A stretch of 64,000 nt of DNA. Source: Siminovitchia sediminis. GTDB taxonomy: Bacteria; Bacillota; Bacilli; Bacillales; Bacillaceae_C. Positions 16,462 to 25,778 of the stretch are shown piece after piece (positions within the stretch are counted from its first letter, which is position 1; each line of letters begins with the position of its first letter). Location of the stretch: assembly GCF_042680885.1 (NCBI RefSeq), contig NZ_JBHUEO010000007.1, positions 31,137 to 95,136 on the forward strand, in the 5' to 3' direction. The notes under the pieces are model-generated. The model saw only the letters and a program-made list of their open reading frames with translations. It had not been told where the DNA came from and did no database searches. The position numbers and the translations under genes are program-made.

Positions 16462-16608
16462 TCAAAGGTGTTTATTATTTTGATAACGTTCATTTCTTTT
16501 CGTTTGCTCGGGGATTTCGTTGTTGTGTTTTCGGTTTTTCATGGAGTATCGGACGTCTGCTCTCGTCATATTATTATTCGGTGCAGCTTCTTCATTCCAT
16601 TTGCCCAT
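16462..16608 (-). CDS. Small hydrophilic protein, 48 aa (hypothetical)
   Basis: Unrecognised small ORF. The ATG at 16608 (alternative at 16617) has GAAAGGATG just upstream. The product begins MGKWNEEAAPNNNMT and is rich in Asn, Lys, Arg and Glu, with no membrane segment or cysteine. It ends at the shared terminator and follows another small ORF 18 bp upstream in the same direction. Size, polarity and amide-rich composition are reminiscent of small spore proteins, but I recognise no family. Confidence 0.5.
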   Translation of the reverse strand: MGKWNEEAAPNNNMTRADVRYSMKNRKHNNEIPEQTKRNERYQNNKHL

Positions 16609-16626
16609 ACTTTTCATCCTTTCGCA

Positions 16627-16782
16627 TTAATCGTCTCTTGAATCGTCCTGTGTATCGTTAGAAGAAACAGATGCTATAAATCCATATCCCGTCGGGCTCC
16701 ACTCCAAAGTTTCATCTATTGGTTTTCTTTTCTGCTTGAAATGGGGCGTGTAGTCTGTCTTTTCTCGGTCATCACCTTGCAT
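16627..16782 (-). CDS. Small hydrophilic protein, 51 aa (hypothetical)
   Basis: Unrecognised small ORF with a near-perfect ribosome site (GTAAGGAGGG, 5-nt spacing) ahead of the ATG at 16782. The product has a basic first half (YTPHFKQKRKP), a central ETLEWSPTGYGFIAS and an acidic tail (NDTQDDSRDD). There is no signal peptide. It precedes the 48-aa ORF and both lie upstream of a terminator, so they look like a two-gene unit. Function unknown. Confidence 0.55.
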   Translation of the reverse strand: MQGDDREKTDYTPHFKQKRKPIDETLEWSPTGYGFIASVSSNDTQDDSRDD

Positions 16783-16839
16783 GGGGACCCTCCTTACATG
16801 TGTTTTTCAATATTTATTGTCCCCATCACCTATAAAAAA

Positions 16840-17463
16840 TTACTCTGCTTTATTTAGGCTGAATACTTCCCTGATCAATGCGTAATCAGTCCCTGCCAGG
16901 CGGGCTACAGGTTTCAGAGTTTCTGTACATACATACCCCTTATCAGGATCATACACTTCCTGATCGATATGCACGCAGATAATTCGAGCCAATAGGAAAT
17001 CCAAAACAGTCAACCCATCATCATTTTTAATTTCATGATGCTGGTCCAGCAGGCACTCAAAGCGTACTTTCGCCTCCCGAATACCCGGAACACTAACTTT
17101 TGTGCTTTCTGTCGTATTCAGCCCAGTCAATTCCAGCTCACTCCTTGCGGCAGGAAGGAGTGCTGCTGTTTCGTTGATGTCCCGAATGATTTCTTCTGTC
17201 CCGATATGTACAACCAACTCACCGTTTTCTATGGCGTTGCGTGCCGTATCCTTCATTCTGTTTCCTTTCCTCCTGTCTATGGACAGGGAAATGAGGGGAG
17301 GGTCGGTGCTGACGGCGTTGAAAAAGCTAAAAGGTGCTGCGTTTACAATTCCATTCACGGTAGACGAAGTTGTCACGAAGGCAATAGGCCGTGGAACAAT
17401 CGCTCCTGCCATCAGTTTGTACATCTCTTTTCCGCTTATATCACCAGGGTTCAGGCTAATCAT
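16840..17463 (-). CDS. Flavin reductase-like FMN-binding protein (YwrF-like)
   Basis: Split-barrel flavoprotein of 207 residues. AGAIVPRPIAFVTT, NAAPFSFFNAVSTDPPLISLSI and KDTARNAIENGELVVHI are typical of the flavin reductase-like family that binds FMN and reduces flavin or a small substrate. The internal ATG at 17463 is chosen because GAGGTGTG lies just upstream; the longer frame has no ribosome site. It is divergent from an M20 amidohydrolase. It resembles YwrF of B. subtilis, but here it is separated from the ywr block by about 8 kb. Substrate unknown. Confidence 0.82.
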   Translation of the reverse strand: MISLNPGDISGKEMYKLMAGAIVPRPIAFVTTSSTVNGIVNAAPFSFFNAVSTDPPLISLSIDRRKGNRMKDTARNAIENGELVVHIGTEEIIRDINETAALLPAARSELELTGLNTTESTKVSVPGIREAKVRFECLLDQHHEIKNDDGLTVLDFLLARIICVHIDQEVYDPDKGYVCTETLKPVARLAGTDYALIREVFSLNKAE

Positions 17464-17602
17464 ACACACACCTCTATTTATTGAACATTCTGATATAATT
17501 ACTCTTATTTTACACATCTTTAGCGAAAAAGAAAATATGTATCTTTTGTCCGTGCATCTTCCATCCTGTATCCTACTATGTATAACATATCTTTAGAAAG
17601 CG

Positions 17603-18907
17603 GTGTGGATATTGGAAAAGGTTTTTTCTAAGGTGCGATTGCTGGATGACCAGGAACATTGTACTTCTTATGAAGGTATCGATCCAATCGAACTGGCTGA
17701 AAAATTATCGGAGATTGCCGATATTGGCCGTACAGATCAAGGGGGTGTATCCCGATTCCCTTATACGGAAGAAGAAAAAGAGGCGAAGCAGCGTTTTAAA
17801 GAATGGATGGAAGACATCGGCTTAACAGTCTATGAGGATGCGATCGGAAATTTGTTTGGAAGGCTGGAAGGAGAACATCCAGAGCTTCCGGCAGTGTTGA
17901 CAGGCTCCCATTTGGATAGTGTTCCCAATGGTGGTGCTTTTGACGGTCCGCTAGGGTGCTTGAGCAGCCTATTAGCCGTCAAGGCGCTCATTCAAACCAA
18001 TTCCAGGCTTAAAAGGTCAGTCGAAGTCGCTGTATTTGTTGATGAAGAAGGGGCACGATTTAATAATAGCCTGTTTGGCAGCAGGACATTCATGGGCGAA
18101 GTCAAAAAGGAAGATTTAAAGCGTTTGAAGGATCAACAAGGAATCAGTTTATATGATGCGATGGTAAAGAACGGCTTTGACCCTGAGAAAATTTCTTCTG
18201 CTTTTCGTGATCCGGAAGAAATTTACGCGTTTTTGGAACTGCATATTGAGCAGGGAAAAAGATTGGAGACTAAAGGCAAAAATATTGGCGTAGTCAACGG
18301 CATTGCAGGACCGGTATGGACATCATATACTTTTTACGGGGAAACAGATCATGCCGGAAATACTCCGATGGAATATAGAAAAGATACGGTGGCAGCTGCT
18401 GGAGAATTTATAACAGTTGTGGAAAAGTTACCGGGATCCTATAGTGAGACAGCAGTGGCAACCGTAGGAAAAATGAATATTTTTCCTAACGGGACCAATG
18501 TTATTGCGGGTAAGACCGAAGTAATGGTAGACGCCAGAGATATACATATAGAGGCAAGGGAACAAATGCTGCAGGATATGAAGAGAGCTGCTCAGGATAT
18601 TGCAGACAGGCGAGGACTTGAAGTAAAGGTCAGAGAAGAAGTAAATATCCCTCCCGTTTTGGTACCTGACAGCATTCAGGATGCTGTTCGTTCCGCCGCT
18701 GAAAAGAGCGGGCTATCTACGCTGAATATTCCCAGCGGGGCGGGACATGATGCCATGATTATGGGGAAATACGTACCATCGGGAATGATATTTGTTCCCA
18801 GCCATCGGGGGAAAAGTCATTCTCCGGAAGAATGGACATCACTTCCGGATTGTGTCAATGGTGTACAAGTCATGAAAGAAGCATTGAAACAACTGGCTAA
18901 TCAATAA
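17603..18907 (+). CDS. M20-family amidohydrolase (allantoate amidohydrolase / N-carbamoyl-amino-acid hydrolase)
   Basis: Binuclear-metal amidase of 434 residues. The ligand set is visible: TGSHLDSVPNGGAFDGPLG (His, bridging Asp), VDEEGARF (Glu), ELHIEQG (His) and PSHRGKSHSPEEW (C-terminal His). Such enzymes hydrolyse N-carbamoyl amino acids, allantoate or ureidoglycine, releasing ammonia. No other purine-ring catabolic gene is next to it, so substrate cannot be fixed. The start is uncertain: GTG at 17603 or TTG at 17612, both with weak sites. There is no signal peptide. Confidence 0.85.
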   Translation: MWILEKVFSKVRLLDDQEHCTSYEGIDPIELAEKLSEIADIGRTDQGGVSRFPYTEEEKEAKQRFKEWMEDIGLTVYEDAIGNLFGRLEGEHPELPAVLTGSHLDSVPNGGAFDGPLGCLSSLLAVKALIQTNSRLKRSVEVAVFVDEEGARFNNSLFGSRTFMGEVKKEDLKRLKDQQGISLYDAMVKNGFDPEKISSAFRDPEEIYAFLELHIEQGKRLETKGKNIGVVNGIAGPVWTSYTFYGETDHAGNTPMEYRKDTVAAAGEFITVVEKLPGSYSETAVATVGKMNIFPNGTNVIAGKTEVMVDARDIHIEAREQMLQDMKRAAQDIADRRGLEVKVREEVNIPPVLVPDSIQDAVRSAAEKSGLSTLNIPSGAGHDAMIMGKYVPSGMIFVPSHRGKSHSPEEWTSLPDCVNGVQVMKEALKQLANQ

Positions 18908-19002
18908 ACCGGGGGCCACCGGTTCGAAGATGGCACTCAAACCTCCCCTGGATTTTGCCTTCATCTGAAATCTTCAGAAGGAAGCGGTCCGGGATAATAA
19001 CC

Positions 19003-19046
19003 CAAATAAGCAAGGTGAAGATCTGATATCATCACCCGCTTATTTG
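19003..19046. terminator. Hairpin between convergent genes (weak terminator)
   Basis: CAAATAAGC pairs with GCTTATTTG (19003-19011, 19038-19046), with inner GGTGA/TCACC. It lies between the M20 amidohydrolase and ytxJ, which converge. T-tracts are short. Confidence 0.45.
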
Positions 19047-19059
19047 ATCGTATATCGGA

Positions 19060-19395
19060 TTATTTGTTACTTTCCAAAGCTTCTTTCATATTATCACCTG
19101 TAATGTTCCAATGAGATGTATTCCAGGTGGCTTTTCCATCTTTTAGAAGGAAAATTTGCGGTGATTCGTGCTTGATTTGCAGGTCGTCCGCCACTTGATT
19201 GGAAACCGGGCGGCTTTCACTGACAATTAAATAATATTTATCCAAATCTGTTGAAAACTCCTGGTACTCTTTATAGGCATTCGCACTAATCGGACAGGTA
19301 TTGCTATGTTTAAACATAAAAACAGGCTTTTCCTTTGATTCATTTAATATGTTTTTCCATTCTTCTTCAGTTATGATTTGTTTGAGCTCTTCCAT
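19060..19395 (-). CDS. ytxJ: Bacillithiol-system redox protein YtxJ
   Basis: Thioredoxin-fold protein of 111 residues with the single-cysteine motif TCPIS (FKHSNTCPISANAY), then HESPQIFLLKDGKATWNTSHW. Proteins of this family (monothiol bacilliredoxin type) act in reversing bacillithiol mixed disulfides in the cytosol. The second ATG (19395) is used: GAAAGG lies 9 nt upstream but touches the first ATG. It is a single-gene unit upstream of the MscS gene's 3' end, same strand, with a 160-bp gap. Confidence 0.88.
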   Translation of the reverse strand: MEELKQIITEEEWKNILNESKEKPVFMFKHSNTCPISANAYKEYQEFSTDLDKYYLIVSESRPVSNQVADDLQIKHESPQIFLLKDGKATWNTSHWNITGDNMKEALESNK

Positions 19396-19557
19396 TTTTA
19401 TCATCCTTTCGCGTAGATTCAGGTGAATGTCAAGTTCAAGAATTTGAGCTGCAGGCCCCTTTTTTAACAGTCGTACAACAGCTGTCGTGCCAGGGTTCTG
19501 CCGTCAAAGTCTTAAACAAGTGCTTCCACTAATGTTATTATCCCAAAAAATTTCCTG

Positions 19558-20637
19558 TCAATCACCTTTACTGCTTGATAAATTTTCCTCCATGATATAG
19601 TCCGCCACTTGAATCTTGTTCTTATAAAAAGATGAAATGATGAGATGCCTCACTTTGCTTTCGATCGTTTCCTTCATCCGGGCATTTTGTAAAGGAATTT
19701 CTACGGAGAATATCAGGCTTCCTTCCTTTATGTCCTTGAATGTAACAACAGGAGGGGGAGTTTGCAAAACGCCTTCTTCTCCTTCTGTTGCCAGCACAGC
19801 GGCTTCATGTAATAAAGCCTCTGCTTTCTTTGTATCGGTTCCATAAGCCACGGCAACGGAAATATCCGTGCAGAGCTTTTCATCCGCAAAGTTTTTTACC
19901 ATATTTTCAATCAGATACTGGTTGGGGATGACAAGTGTCCCTTCTTTATATAGTTTTACAGAAGTGGAGCGGAGTTTAATTTTTGTAACAACCCCTTTTT
20001 GGCCATCCACTTCAATGACTTCTCCCACTTCCAAAGGCTGCTCAAACAGAATAATTAGTCCTGATACAAAGTTGGCTGCCACGTTCCTGAGCCCAAAACC
20101 TATTCCAATCCCAAGTGTGCTTAATACAACAGCAATAGCCCTCCAGTTGAAGCCTACAATGGCAAGGCTTGAAATGACAGCAATAATCATGACGGTATAG
20201 TAGAGGAGACGATTAATCGTGTAGCGGGTACCTATATCTATATTGAATCGATTATAAGCCAGCGGCATAATATAGGAGTTAAACGCTTGGACCAAACGGT
20301 TCGCAAGCGTGATGATCATAAAGGCTACCAAAATCAAAAATAGGGAAACGTTAATTCCTTTTACCGAATAAATTGGTGCAAACAGCCATTTCTCTTTTGA
20401 AAAGTAAAAGATAAATAAAATGATCGTACCATAGAATGCCAGCCAATTGAGAATGGATTCTGCTGTAGGAATGAAATTGTTTTTAGAGTTTTCTGACCGA
20501 TATATTTTTCGGATAATAAATAAAATGAGTGATTTGGTTCCAAAAATCAACAAGGCATAAATAAAAAACAGAATGATATCCATGACAGATACATTTTTCA
20601 AAAAGTCCAACCTATGCTGAATCTGATGGTCTGCCAA
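19558..20637 (-). CDS. MscS-family small-conductance mechanosensitive channel
   Basis: Membrane channel of 359 residues that opens on osmotic downshock. Several hydrophobic segments occur before about residue 190. The pore helix GIGIGFGLRNVAANFVSGLIIL is followed by the beta domain FEQPLEVGEVIEVDGQKGVVTKIKLRSTSVK and IPNQYLIENMVKNF, then the soluble cytosolic cage. The TTG start at 20637 has GGGGG 9 nt upstream; an ATG at codon 19 is a possible alternative. It is divergent from the SNF2 helicase gene. Confidence 0.88.
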   Translation of the reverse strand: MADHQIQHRLDFLKNVSVMDIILFFIYALLIFGTKSLILFIIRKIYRSENSKNNFIPTAESILNWLAFYGTIILFIFYFSKEKWLFAPIYSVKGINVSLFLILVAFMIITLANRLVQAFNSYIMPLAYNRFNIDIGTRYTINRLLYYTVMIIAVISSLAIVGFNWRAIAVVLSTLGIGIGFGLRNVAANFVSGLIILFEQPLEVGEVIEVDGQKGVVTKIKLRSTSVKLYKEGTLVIPNQYLIENMVKNFADEKLCTDISVAVAYGTDTKKAEALLHEAAVLATEGEEGVLQTPPPVVTFKDIKEGSLIFSVEIPLQNARMKETIESKVRHLIISSFYKNKIQVADYIMEENLSSSKGD

Positions 20638-20823
20638 GAATGAATACCCCCTGATTTGACGTTTCTTTTACCTTCATTCCCGGTTTATATAAGGGCAAAC
20701 AACCTGATTTTCAACAAATAGGAATGAAGGTGAAATTATGATAAAATAGATGGGATATTCATTAAAAAAGCAATAAAAATACATTATAGATTATATGGGA
20801 TAGAAAGAAGGGTTTATGGCATT

Positions 20824-23800
20824 TTGGCACTTTTACAAAAGAACCAAGTGGCAGAAATGTTTCACCCGACCATTTACAGGCGGGGAAGAGAATACTATTT
20901 TCAGGGCCGAGTAGGCAGACTGAATTTTGATGATAGCAGCGGAGTTTGCCAGACGTATGTTCAAGGAACTGAACCTTATCTGGTGGAGGTTAATGTAAGC
21001 AAACTGCCGGAAAATATTGCGGTGTACTGTGATTGTCAGGCATTTGAAAAATATTATGAATGTAAACATATTGTAGCCGCCATGCTTGAAATTTGTGAGA
21101 AACAAGACGAGGTGATGAAAGATTACGGCAGGTCATATGGCGGGAAATACCATGCTGCAGCTGACCTCATTCAATTGGTGGACGAGACAGTCTTAACAGG
21201 GTATTCCATGCCAGTTATCGGGACAAAGCCGTTAAAATTAGAATATCACCTGGATTTTTCCAACCCTCATGCACTTTTTATTGAACTGAGGGCTGGGATC
21301 GATCATGCATACGTTGTTAGAGATGCAGAGGAATTTATTCAAAATGTCAAGAACGGGCAGGAGCATCCTTTTACAAAAAAGTTTACCTACAGCCCGGAAG
21401 ACCATAAGGTCGATCCGTTGGACAGGGATATTTTACATGAACTCCATTTGCTCATTGAAAATGAGAAGCTGTATGCAGAAGGCATGAAGACATATTATTC
21501 AAATCACTCGATTTTTTCTACGCCAAGATCGATCATGATTCCGCCATTGTTTGCCCGGTCATTGCTGGATAAAATAGCCGGCAGACATGTAACCGGGAAA
21601 CTGGGAGGGCAAACGTTTGACAGGATTGAGATCATGGAGGACGATTTTCCTTTCCAATATGAGCTGGGTAAGAGCGAAAAAAACGATTTGGAATTAAAAC
21701 TCCCGGAGGTGGCCCATGCGGTATACATGGAGCCGTATGAGATGGTTTTTTTGGAAGGTAAAATTTATTTTCCAGAGGCGGATTTACTTCCTTTTATTGA
21801 AAAAATGATTAAAATCCAAAAGAGAAACAGTGTCATTTCCATTGCTGCAGACCAGGCGGATGCGTTTGTATCAGAAGTGCTTCCACAACTGAAAAAGCTG
21901 GGGACGGTTGAGGTTGCCGAGCAGGTAAAAGAGCAAATCATTCAGGTTCCCCTCACTGCCAAAGCGTATATTGATTTGGTAGATGACACCATCACAGCAA
22001 GGCTGGAATATCATTATGGCGGTCTGGTTGTAGATCCTTTTCATCAGCACGAAGAGGATGGAAAGATTTTAATCCGGGATGTCGAAAAAGAGAAGGAGAT
22101 CATGCATATCATCGAAAATGCAGGGTTGAAATATAACGGAAAGGAACTTCACCTCCAATTGGATGAGGAAGAGCTTTATGATTTTCTGTTTGTTATCCTG
22201 CCTGCATTGGGTGAGCGTTGTGAATTATTCCTTACTAACCATCTCCGTGCAATTGTTTCGGCGGATCAGCCGGTTCCACAAACACGGATTCAAACAGAAG
22301 AATCAGCCGGACTGCTGGAGATTAGTTTCCAGCTTGATGGGATCGATGAAGATGAAATAGCCGACGTGATGAAAACGGCCATGGAGAAGAAGCGATATTA
22401 TCGCATGAAAAACGGAGGATATGTATCGCTGGAAACTGAGGAGTTTCGATCGTTGCAGGAGCTTTTTGAAGATTTGCATGTGGATCGCCATGAACTTGAT
22501 CAGGGAAGCGTCCGTGTTCCGACCTATCGCGGTGTCCAAATTGACGAAGCTCTTCAGACCAGAAAGGATTATGACTCCTCATTTAAAAAGCTTTTGGACC
22601 GGTTAAAACGGCCCGAAGAGCAGACCTTTCCTCTTCCTGAAGGCCTAAAGGCTTCAATGAGGGAATACCAAAAAACCGGTTATCAATGGTTCCGCTCATT
22701 GTCCCATTATCATCTGGGCGGAATTTTAGCGGATGATATGGGCTTGGGAAAAACATTGCAAAGCATTGCTTATTTAGTGGCGGAAAACGGGGAAAAGCGC
22801 CATTTGATTGTAGCCCCGGCATCCCTTATCTATAACTGGCAAAGTGAATGGAGGAAATTCGCTCCGGTTATCAGGACAGCAGTAATAGCCGGTACACGGG
22901 AAGAAAGAGAAAAGATATTGGCCTCTGACGAAGCGGATGTATACATTACCTCTTATTCTACGTTAAGGCAAGATATTGACTTATATCAACATGAGCAGTT
23001 TCATACGCTGATTTTAGATGAAGCGCAATTTATCAAGAACTATACAACAAAGTCTGCCGCAGCAGTAAGACGGATACGTGCGACGAGAAAATTTGCTTTG
23101 AGCGGTACGCCTATTGAAAATTCGGTAGAAGAGTTATGGGGCATTTTCCAAGCGATCATGCCGGGGCTGTTTCCGGGTTTAAAGGAATTTAAAAAAATGA
23201 AACCGGAAAAAATCTCCCGCTTAATCAAACCGTTTATTTTAAGAAGGTTAAAATCCGATGTGTTAAAAGAGCTTCCGGAAAAAATTGAAACTACCCATAT
23301 TACAGAGCTTTCCAAAGAACAAAAGGAGCTGTATCTCGGATATTTGCAGCGGATTCAGAAGGAAACGGCTGCATCTCTCAAGGGAGAAGGTTTTCAAAAA
23401 AGCAGGATGAAAATATTGGCAGGAATTACAAGGCTCCGGCAATTATGCTGCCACCCTTCTCTATTTTTGGAAAACTATGAAGGCAAGTCCGGTAAACTGG
23501 AGCAACTGATGGAGACCATTGAAACATCTCTTGAAAATGGGAAGAAGCTTCTCATTTTTTCTCAATTTACAAGTATGCTGGACATTATCCAACAGAAACT
23601 GTATGAAGCAGACTATTCACATTTTTATCTGAATGGACAGACGCCTGCGCAAGAACGGCTGAGAATGAGTGAGCAGTTTAATCAAGGAAAAACATCTATT
23701 TTTCTCATTTCGCTAAAGGCGGGAGGCACTGGCTTAAACCTAACGGCTGCCGATACAGTGATCTTGTATGACTTATGGTGGAATCCTGCAGTAGAAGATC

Positions 23801-24000
23801 AGGCAGCAGGAAGAGCGCACCGTTTCGGGCAAAAAAACGTCGTTCAAGTGATCAGACTGATAACAAAGGGAACGATTGAGGAGAAAATTTATGAATTGCA
23901 GCAGAAAAAACGGGAACTGATTGAGCAGGTGATCCAGCCCGGTGAAACGATGCTCTCCAGTTTATCTGAGGAAGATATAAAGGAAATATTAAGCATGTAA
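20824..24000 (+). CDS. SWIM zinc-finger SNF2-family helicase
   Basis: Large (1058-residue) cytosolic DNA-dependent ATPase. An N-terminal SWIM finger (CDCQAFEKYYECKHIV, about residues 68-83) is followed by a 450-residue SNF2-helicase-associated region. The two RecA-like lobes follow: DDMGLGKT (about 637), DEAQ (about 732), SGTPIENSVEELWGIF, then LISLKAGGTGLNLTAAD and QAAGRAHRFGQ (about 992). The start is TTG; AAGAAGGG is 11 nt upstream. YwqA-type proteins of Bacillus belong here. Their role in chromosome maintenance or repair is not well defined. No restriction or defence genes adjoin, so I treat it as housekeeping. Confidence 0.9.
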   Translation: MALLQKNQVAEMFHPTIYRRGREYYFQGRVGRLNFDDSSGVCQTYVQGTEPYLVEVNVSKLPENIAVYCDCQAFEKYYECKHIVAAMLEICEKQDEVMKDYGRSYGGKYHAAADLIQLVDETVLTGYSMPVIGTKPLKLEYHLDFSNPHALFIELRAGIDHAYVVRDAEEFIQNVKNGQEHPFTKKFTYSPEDHKVDPLDRDILHELHLLIENEKLYAEGMKTYYSNHSIFSTPRSIMIPPLFARSLLDKIAGRHVTGKLGGQTFDRIEIMEDDFPFQYELGKSEKNDLELKLPEVAHAVYMEPYEMVFLEGKIYFPEADLLPFIEKMIKIQKRNSVISIAADQADAFVSEVLPQLKKLGTVEVAEQVKEQIIQVPLTAKAYIDLVDDTITARLEYHYGGLVVDPFHQHEEDGKILIRDVEKEKEIMHIIENAGLKYNGKELHLQLDEEELYDFLFVILPALGERCELFLTNHLRAIVSADQPVPQTRIQTEESAGLLEISFQLDGIDEDEIADVMKTAMEKKRYYRMKNGGYVSLETEEFRSLQELFEDLHVDRHELDQGSVRVPTYRGVQIDEALQTRKDYDSSFKKLLDRLKRPEEQTFPLPEGLKASMREYQKTGYQWFRSLSHYHLGGILADDMGLGKTLQSIAYLVAENGEKRHLIVAPASLIYNWQSEWRKFAPVIRTAVIAGTREEREKILASDEADVYITSYSTLRQDIDLYQHEQFHTLILDEAQFIKNYTTKSAAAVRRIRATRKFALSGTPIENSVEELWGIFQAIMPGLFPGLKEFKKMKPEKISRLIKPFILRRLKSDVLKELPEKIETTHITELSKEQKELYLGYLQRIQKETAASLKGEGFQKSRMKILAGITRLRQLCCHPSLFLENYEGKSGKLEQLMETIETSLENGKKLLIFSQFTSMLDIIQQKLYEADYSHFYLNGQTPAQERLRMSEQFNQGKTSIFLISLKAGGTGLNLTAADTVILYDLWWNPAVEDQAAGRAHRFGQKNVVQVIRLITKGTIEEKIYELQQKKRELIEQVIQPGETMLSSLSEEDIKEILSM

Positions 24001-24007
24001 GGCGAGT

Positions 24008-24040
24008 AAAAGCAGCTGTTTTCACGACAGTTGCTTTTTT
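24008..24040 (+). terminator. Terminator of the SNF2 helicase gene
   Basis: A 12-bp stem with one G-U pair (24008-24019 with 24027-24038), the right arm in six Ts. Confidence 0.88.
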
Positions 24041-24189
24041 ATTTTTGAAGGAGCGTATGCAAGAAGTCGGATGAGGTATAGAGTGATTCATAAATGAAGA
24101 AAAGAAGATATATTTTTTAATGGACGGAATATAGTTCCTATAGTGGCTGTTCATCTACTGTTATACAGTAAAATATAACTAATATTAAA

Positions 24190-24204
24190 TTATAATAATT
24201 ATAA
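24190..24204. promoter_or_regulatory. Per box 1 (PerR operator)
   Basis: TTATAATAATTATAA is a full match to the PerR consensus TTATAATNATTATAA. It lies 2 bp upstream of the catalase -35 box. Confidence 0.88.
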
Positions 24205-24205
24205 C

Positions 24206-24234
24206 TTGAAAATGATTATTGATCATGTTACGAT
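24206..24234 (+). promoter_or_regulatory. Sigma-A promoter for the catalase gene
   Basis: TTGAAA (24206-24211), a 17-bp spacer and TACGAT (24229-24234), flanked by two Per boxes. Confidence 0.65.
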
Positions 24235-24243
24235 GTACTTACA

Positions 24244-24258
24244 TTAAAATTATTATAA
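24244..24258. promoter_or_regulatory. Per box 2 (PerR operator)
   Basis: TTAAAATTATTATAA matches the Per-box consensus except at position 4. It overlaps the expected start of transcription and lies just upstream of the ribosome site, a repressing position. Confidence 0.75.
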
Positions 24259-24274
24259 ATAAGGCGGGATGATA

Positions 24275-25741
24275 ATGGCAAATAACGATCATAAATTAAC
24301 AACAAGCTGGGGAGCTCCGGTAGGGGACAACCAGAACTCCATGACAGCCGGAGCAAGAGGTCCGACATTAATTCAGGATGTCCACCTTTTGGAAAAGCTG
24401 GCCCATTTTAACAGAGAACGGATTCCTGAGAGAGTGGTCCATGCAAAGGGTGCCGGGGCACATGGCTATTTTCAGGTGACCAACGATGTCTCGAAGTATA
24501 CGAAAGCAAAATTTTTATCTGAAGTAGGCAAGCGCACGCCAATGTTCATTCGTTTTTCGACCGTTGCGGGAGAATTGGGATCTGCAGATACAGTAAGAGA
24601 TCCACGCGGATTTGCGGTGAAGTTTTACACAGAAGACGGAAACTATGACCTTGTAGGCAATAACACGCCTGTATTCTTCATCCGTGATGCGATTAAATTC
24701 CCGGACTTTATCCATACTCAAAAAAGAGACCCGCGTACACATTTGAAAAATCCAAATGCCGTGTGGGATTTCTGGTCTTTGTCACCTGAATCTCTTCATC
24801 AGGTCACAATTTTAATGTCTGACAGGGGAATCCCTGCTACATTCCGTCACATGCATGGGTTTGGAAGCCATACGTTCAAATGGACAAATGCAGAAGGCGA
24901 AAGCGTTTGGGTGAAATATCATTTTAAAACCGACCAAGGAATTAAAAACCTTGATGTACATCTCGCTGCAAAATTGGCAGGAGAAAATCCTGATTATCAT
25001 ACGGAGGATTTATTTAATGCGATTGAAAATGGAGATGATCCATCTTGGACATTATATGTGCAGATCATGCCGATTGAAGAGGCAGATACGTATAGGTTTG
25101 ATCCATTTGATGTGACAAAAGTATGGTCGCAAAAAGATTATCCATTGATTGAAGTGGGACGGATGGTATTGAACCGCAATCCTGAAAATTATTTTGCGGA
25201 AGTAGAGCAGGCGGCATTCTCGCCGGGAACTCTTGTACCGGGAATCGATGTCTCACCGGATAAAATGCTCCAGGGACGGTTGTTTGCCTATCATGATGCA
25301 CACCGTTACCGCGTCGGGGCCAATCACCAGCTGCTCCCGATTAACCGTCCAAAAACTGAAGTAAGCAATTATCAGAGAGACGGTGCGATGCGCTTTGACA
25401 ACAACGGCGGCGGCTCTGTCTATTATGAGCCGAACAGCTATGGTGGTCCAATGGAATCTCCGGCCGACAAACCTGCTCTATATCCTGTTTCCGGAGATGC
25501 GGCCAGTGTCAGCTATGACCATGATGATCACTATACACAGCCGGGGGATCTATATCGCCTAATGAGCAAGGATGAACGCGAACGGCTTGTAGCCAACATT
25601 GTTGCTTCGATGAAACCTGTGGAAAAAGATGAAATTAAGCTGCGTCAAATTCGGCATTTCTATAAAGCTGATCCGGAATATGGAACAAAAGTCGCTGAAG
25701 GATTAGGGCTGAAAGTTCCCTCGGATGAAGTGAAACTATGA
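24275..25741 (+). CDS. katA: Vegetative catalase KatA
   Basis: Monofunctional haem catalase (small-subunit clade) of 488 residues, converting hydrogen peroxide to water and oxygen. The distal histidine is in VVHAKGAGAHGYF, with FIRFSTVAGELGSADTVRDPRGFAVKF split over the haem pocket. The proximal tyrosine lies in RLFAYHDAHRYR (about residue 337). The ATG at 24275 is used: AAGGCGGG is 6 nt upstream and directly abuts the earlier ATG. Two Per boxes show peroxide/metal control by PerR. It is a single-gene unit with its own terminator. Confidence 0.95.
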   Translation: MANNDHKLTTSWGAPVGDNQNSMTAGARGPTLIQDVHLLEKLAHFNRERIPERVVHAKGAGAHGYFQVTNDVSKYTKAKFLSEVGKRTPMFIRFSTVAGELGSADTVRDPRGFAVKFYTEDGNYDLVGNNTPVFFIRDAIKFPDFIHTQKRDPRTHLKNPNAVWDFWSLSPESLHQVTILMSDRGIPATFRHMHGFGSHTFKWTNAEGESVWVKYHFKTDQGIKNLDVHLAAKLAGENPDYHTEDLFNAIENGDDPSWTLYVQIMPIEEADTYRFDPFDVTKVWSQKDYPLIEVGRMVLNRNPENYFAEVEQAAFSPGTLVPGIDVSPDKMLQGRLFAYHDAHRYRVGANHQLLPINRPKTEVSNYQRDGAMRFDNNGGGSVYYEPNSYGGPMESPADKPALYPVSGDAASVSYDHDDHYTQPGDLYRLMSKDERERLVANIVASMKPVEKDEIKLRQIRHFYKADPEYGTKVAEGLGLKVPSDEVKL

Positions 25742-25747
25742 TTGGAC

Positions 25748-25778
25748 AGAGAGCCGCGAAAAGCAGCTCTCTTTTTTT
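25748..25778 (+). terminator. Terminator of katA
   Basis: AGAGAGC pairs with GCTCTCT, followed by seven Ts. Confidence 0.85.

Noticed and set aside
16456..16641. + strand hydrophobic ORF of 61 codons
   Set aside because: It begins at the transporter terminator and has no ribosome site; the opposite strand carries two ORFs with good ribosome sites.
20824..24000. SNF2/SWIM helicase as part of a defence island
   Set aside because: No nuclease, methyltransferase or other defence gene adjoins; neighbours are an MscS channel and catalase, so a housekeeping role is likelier.
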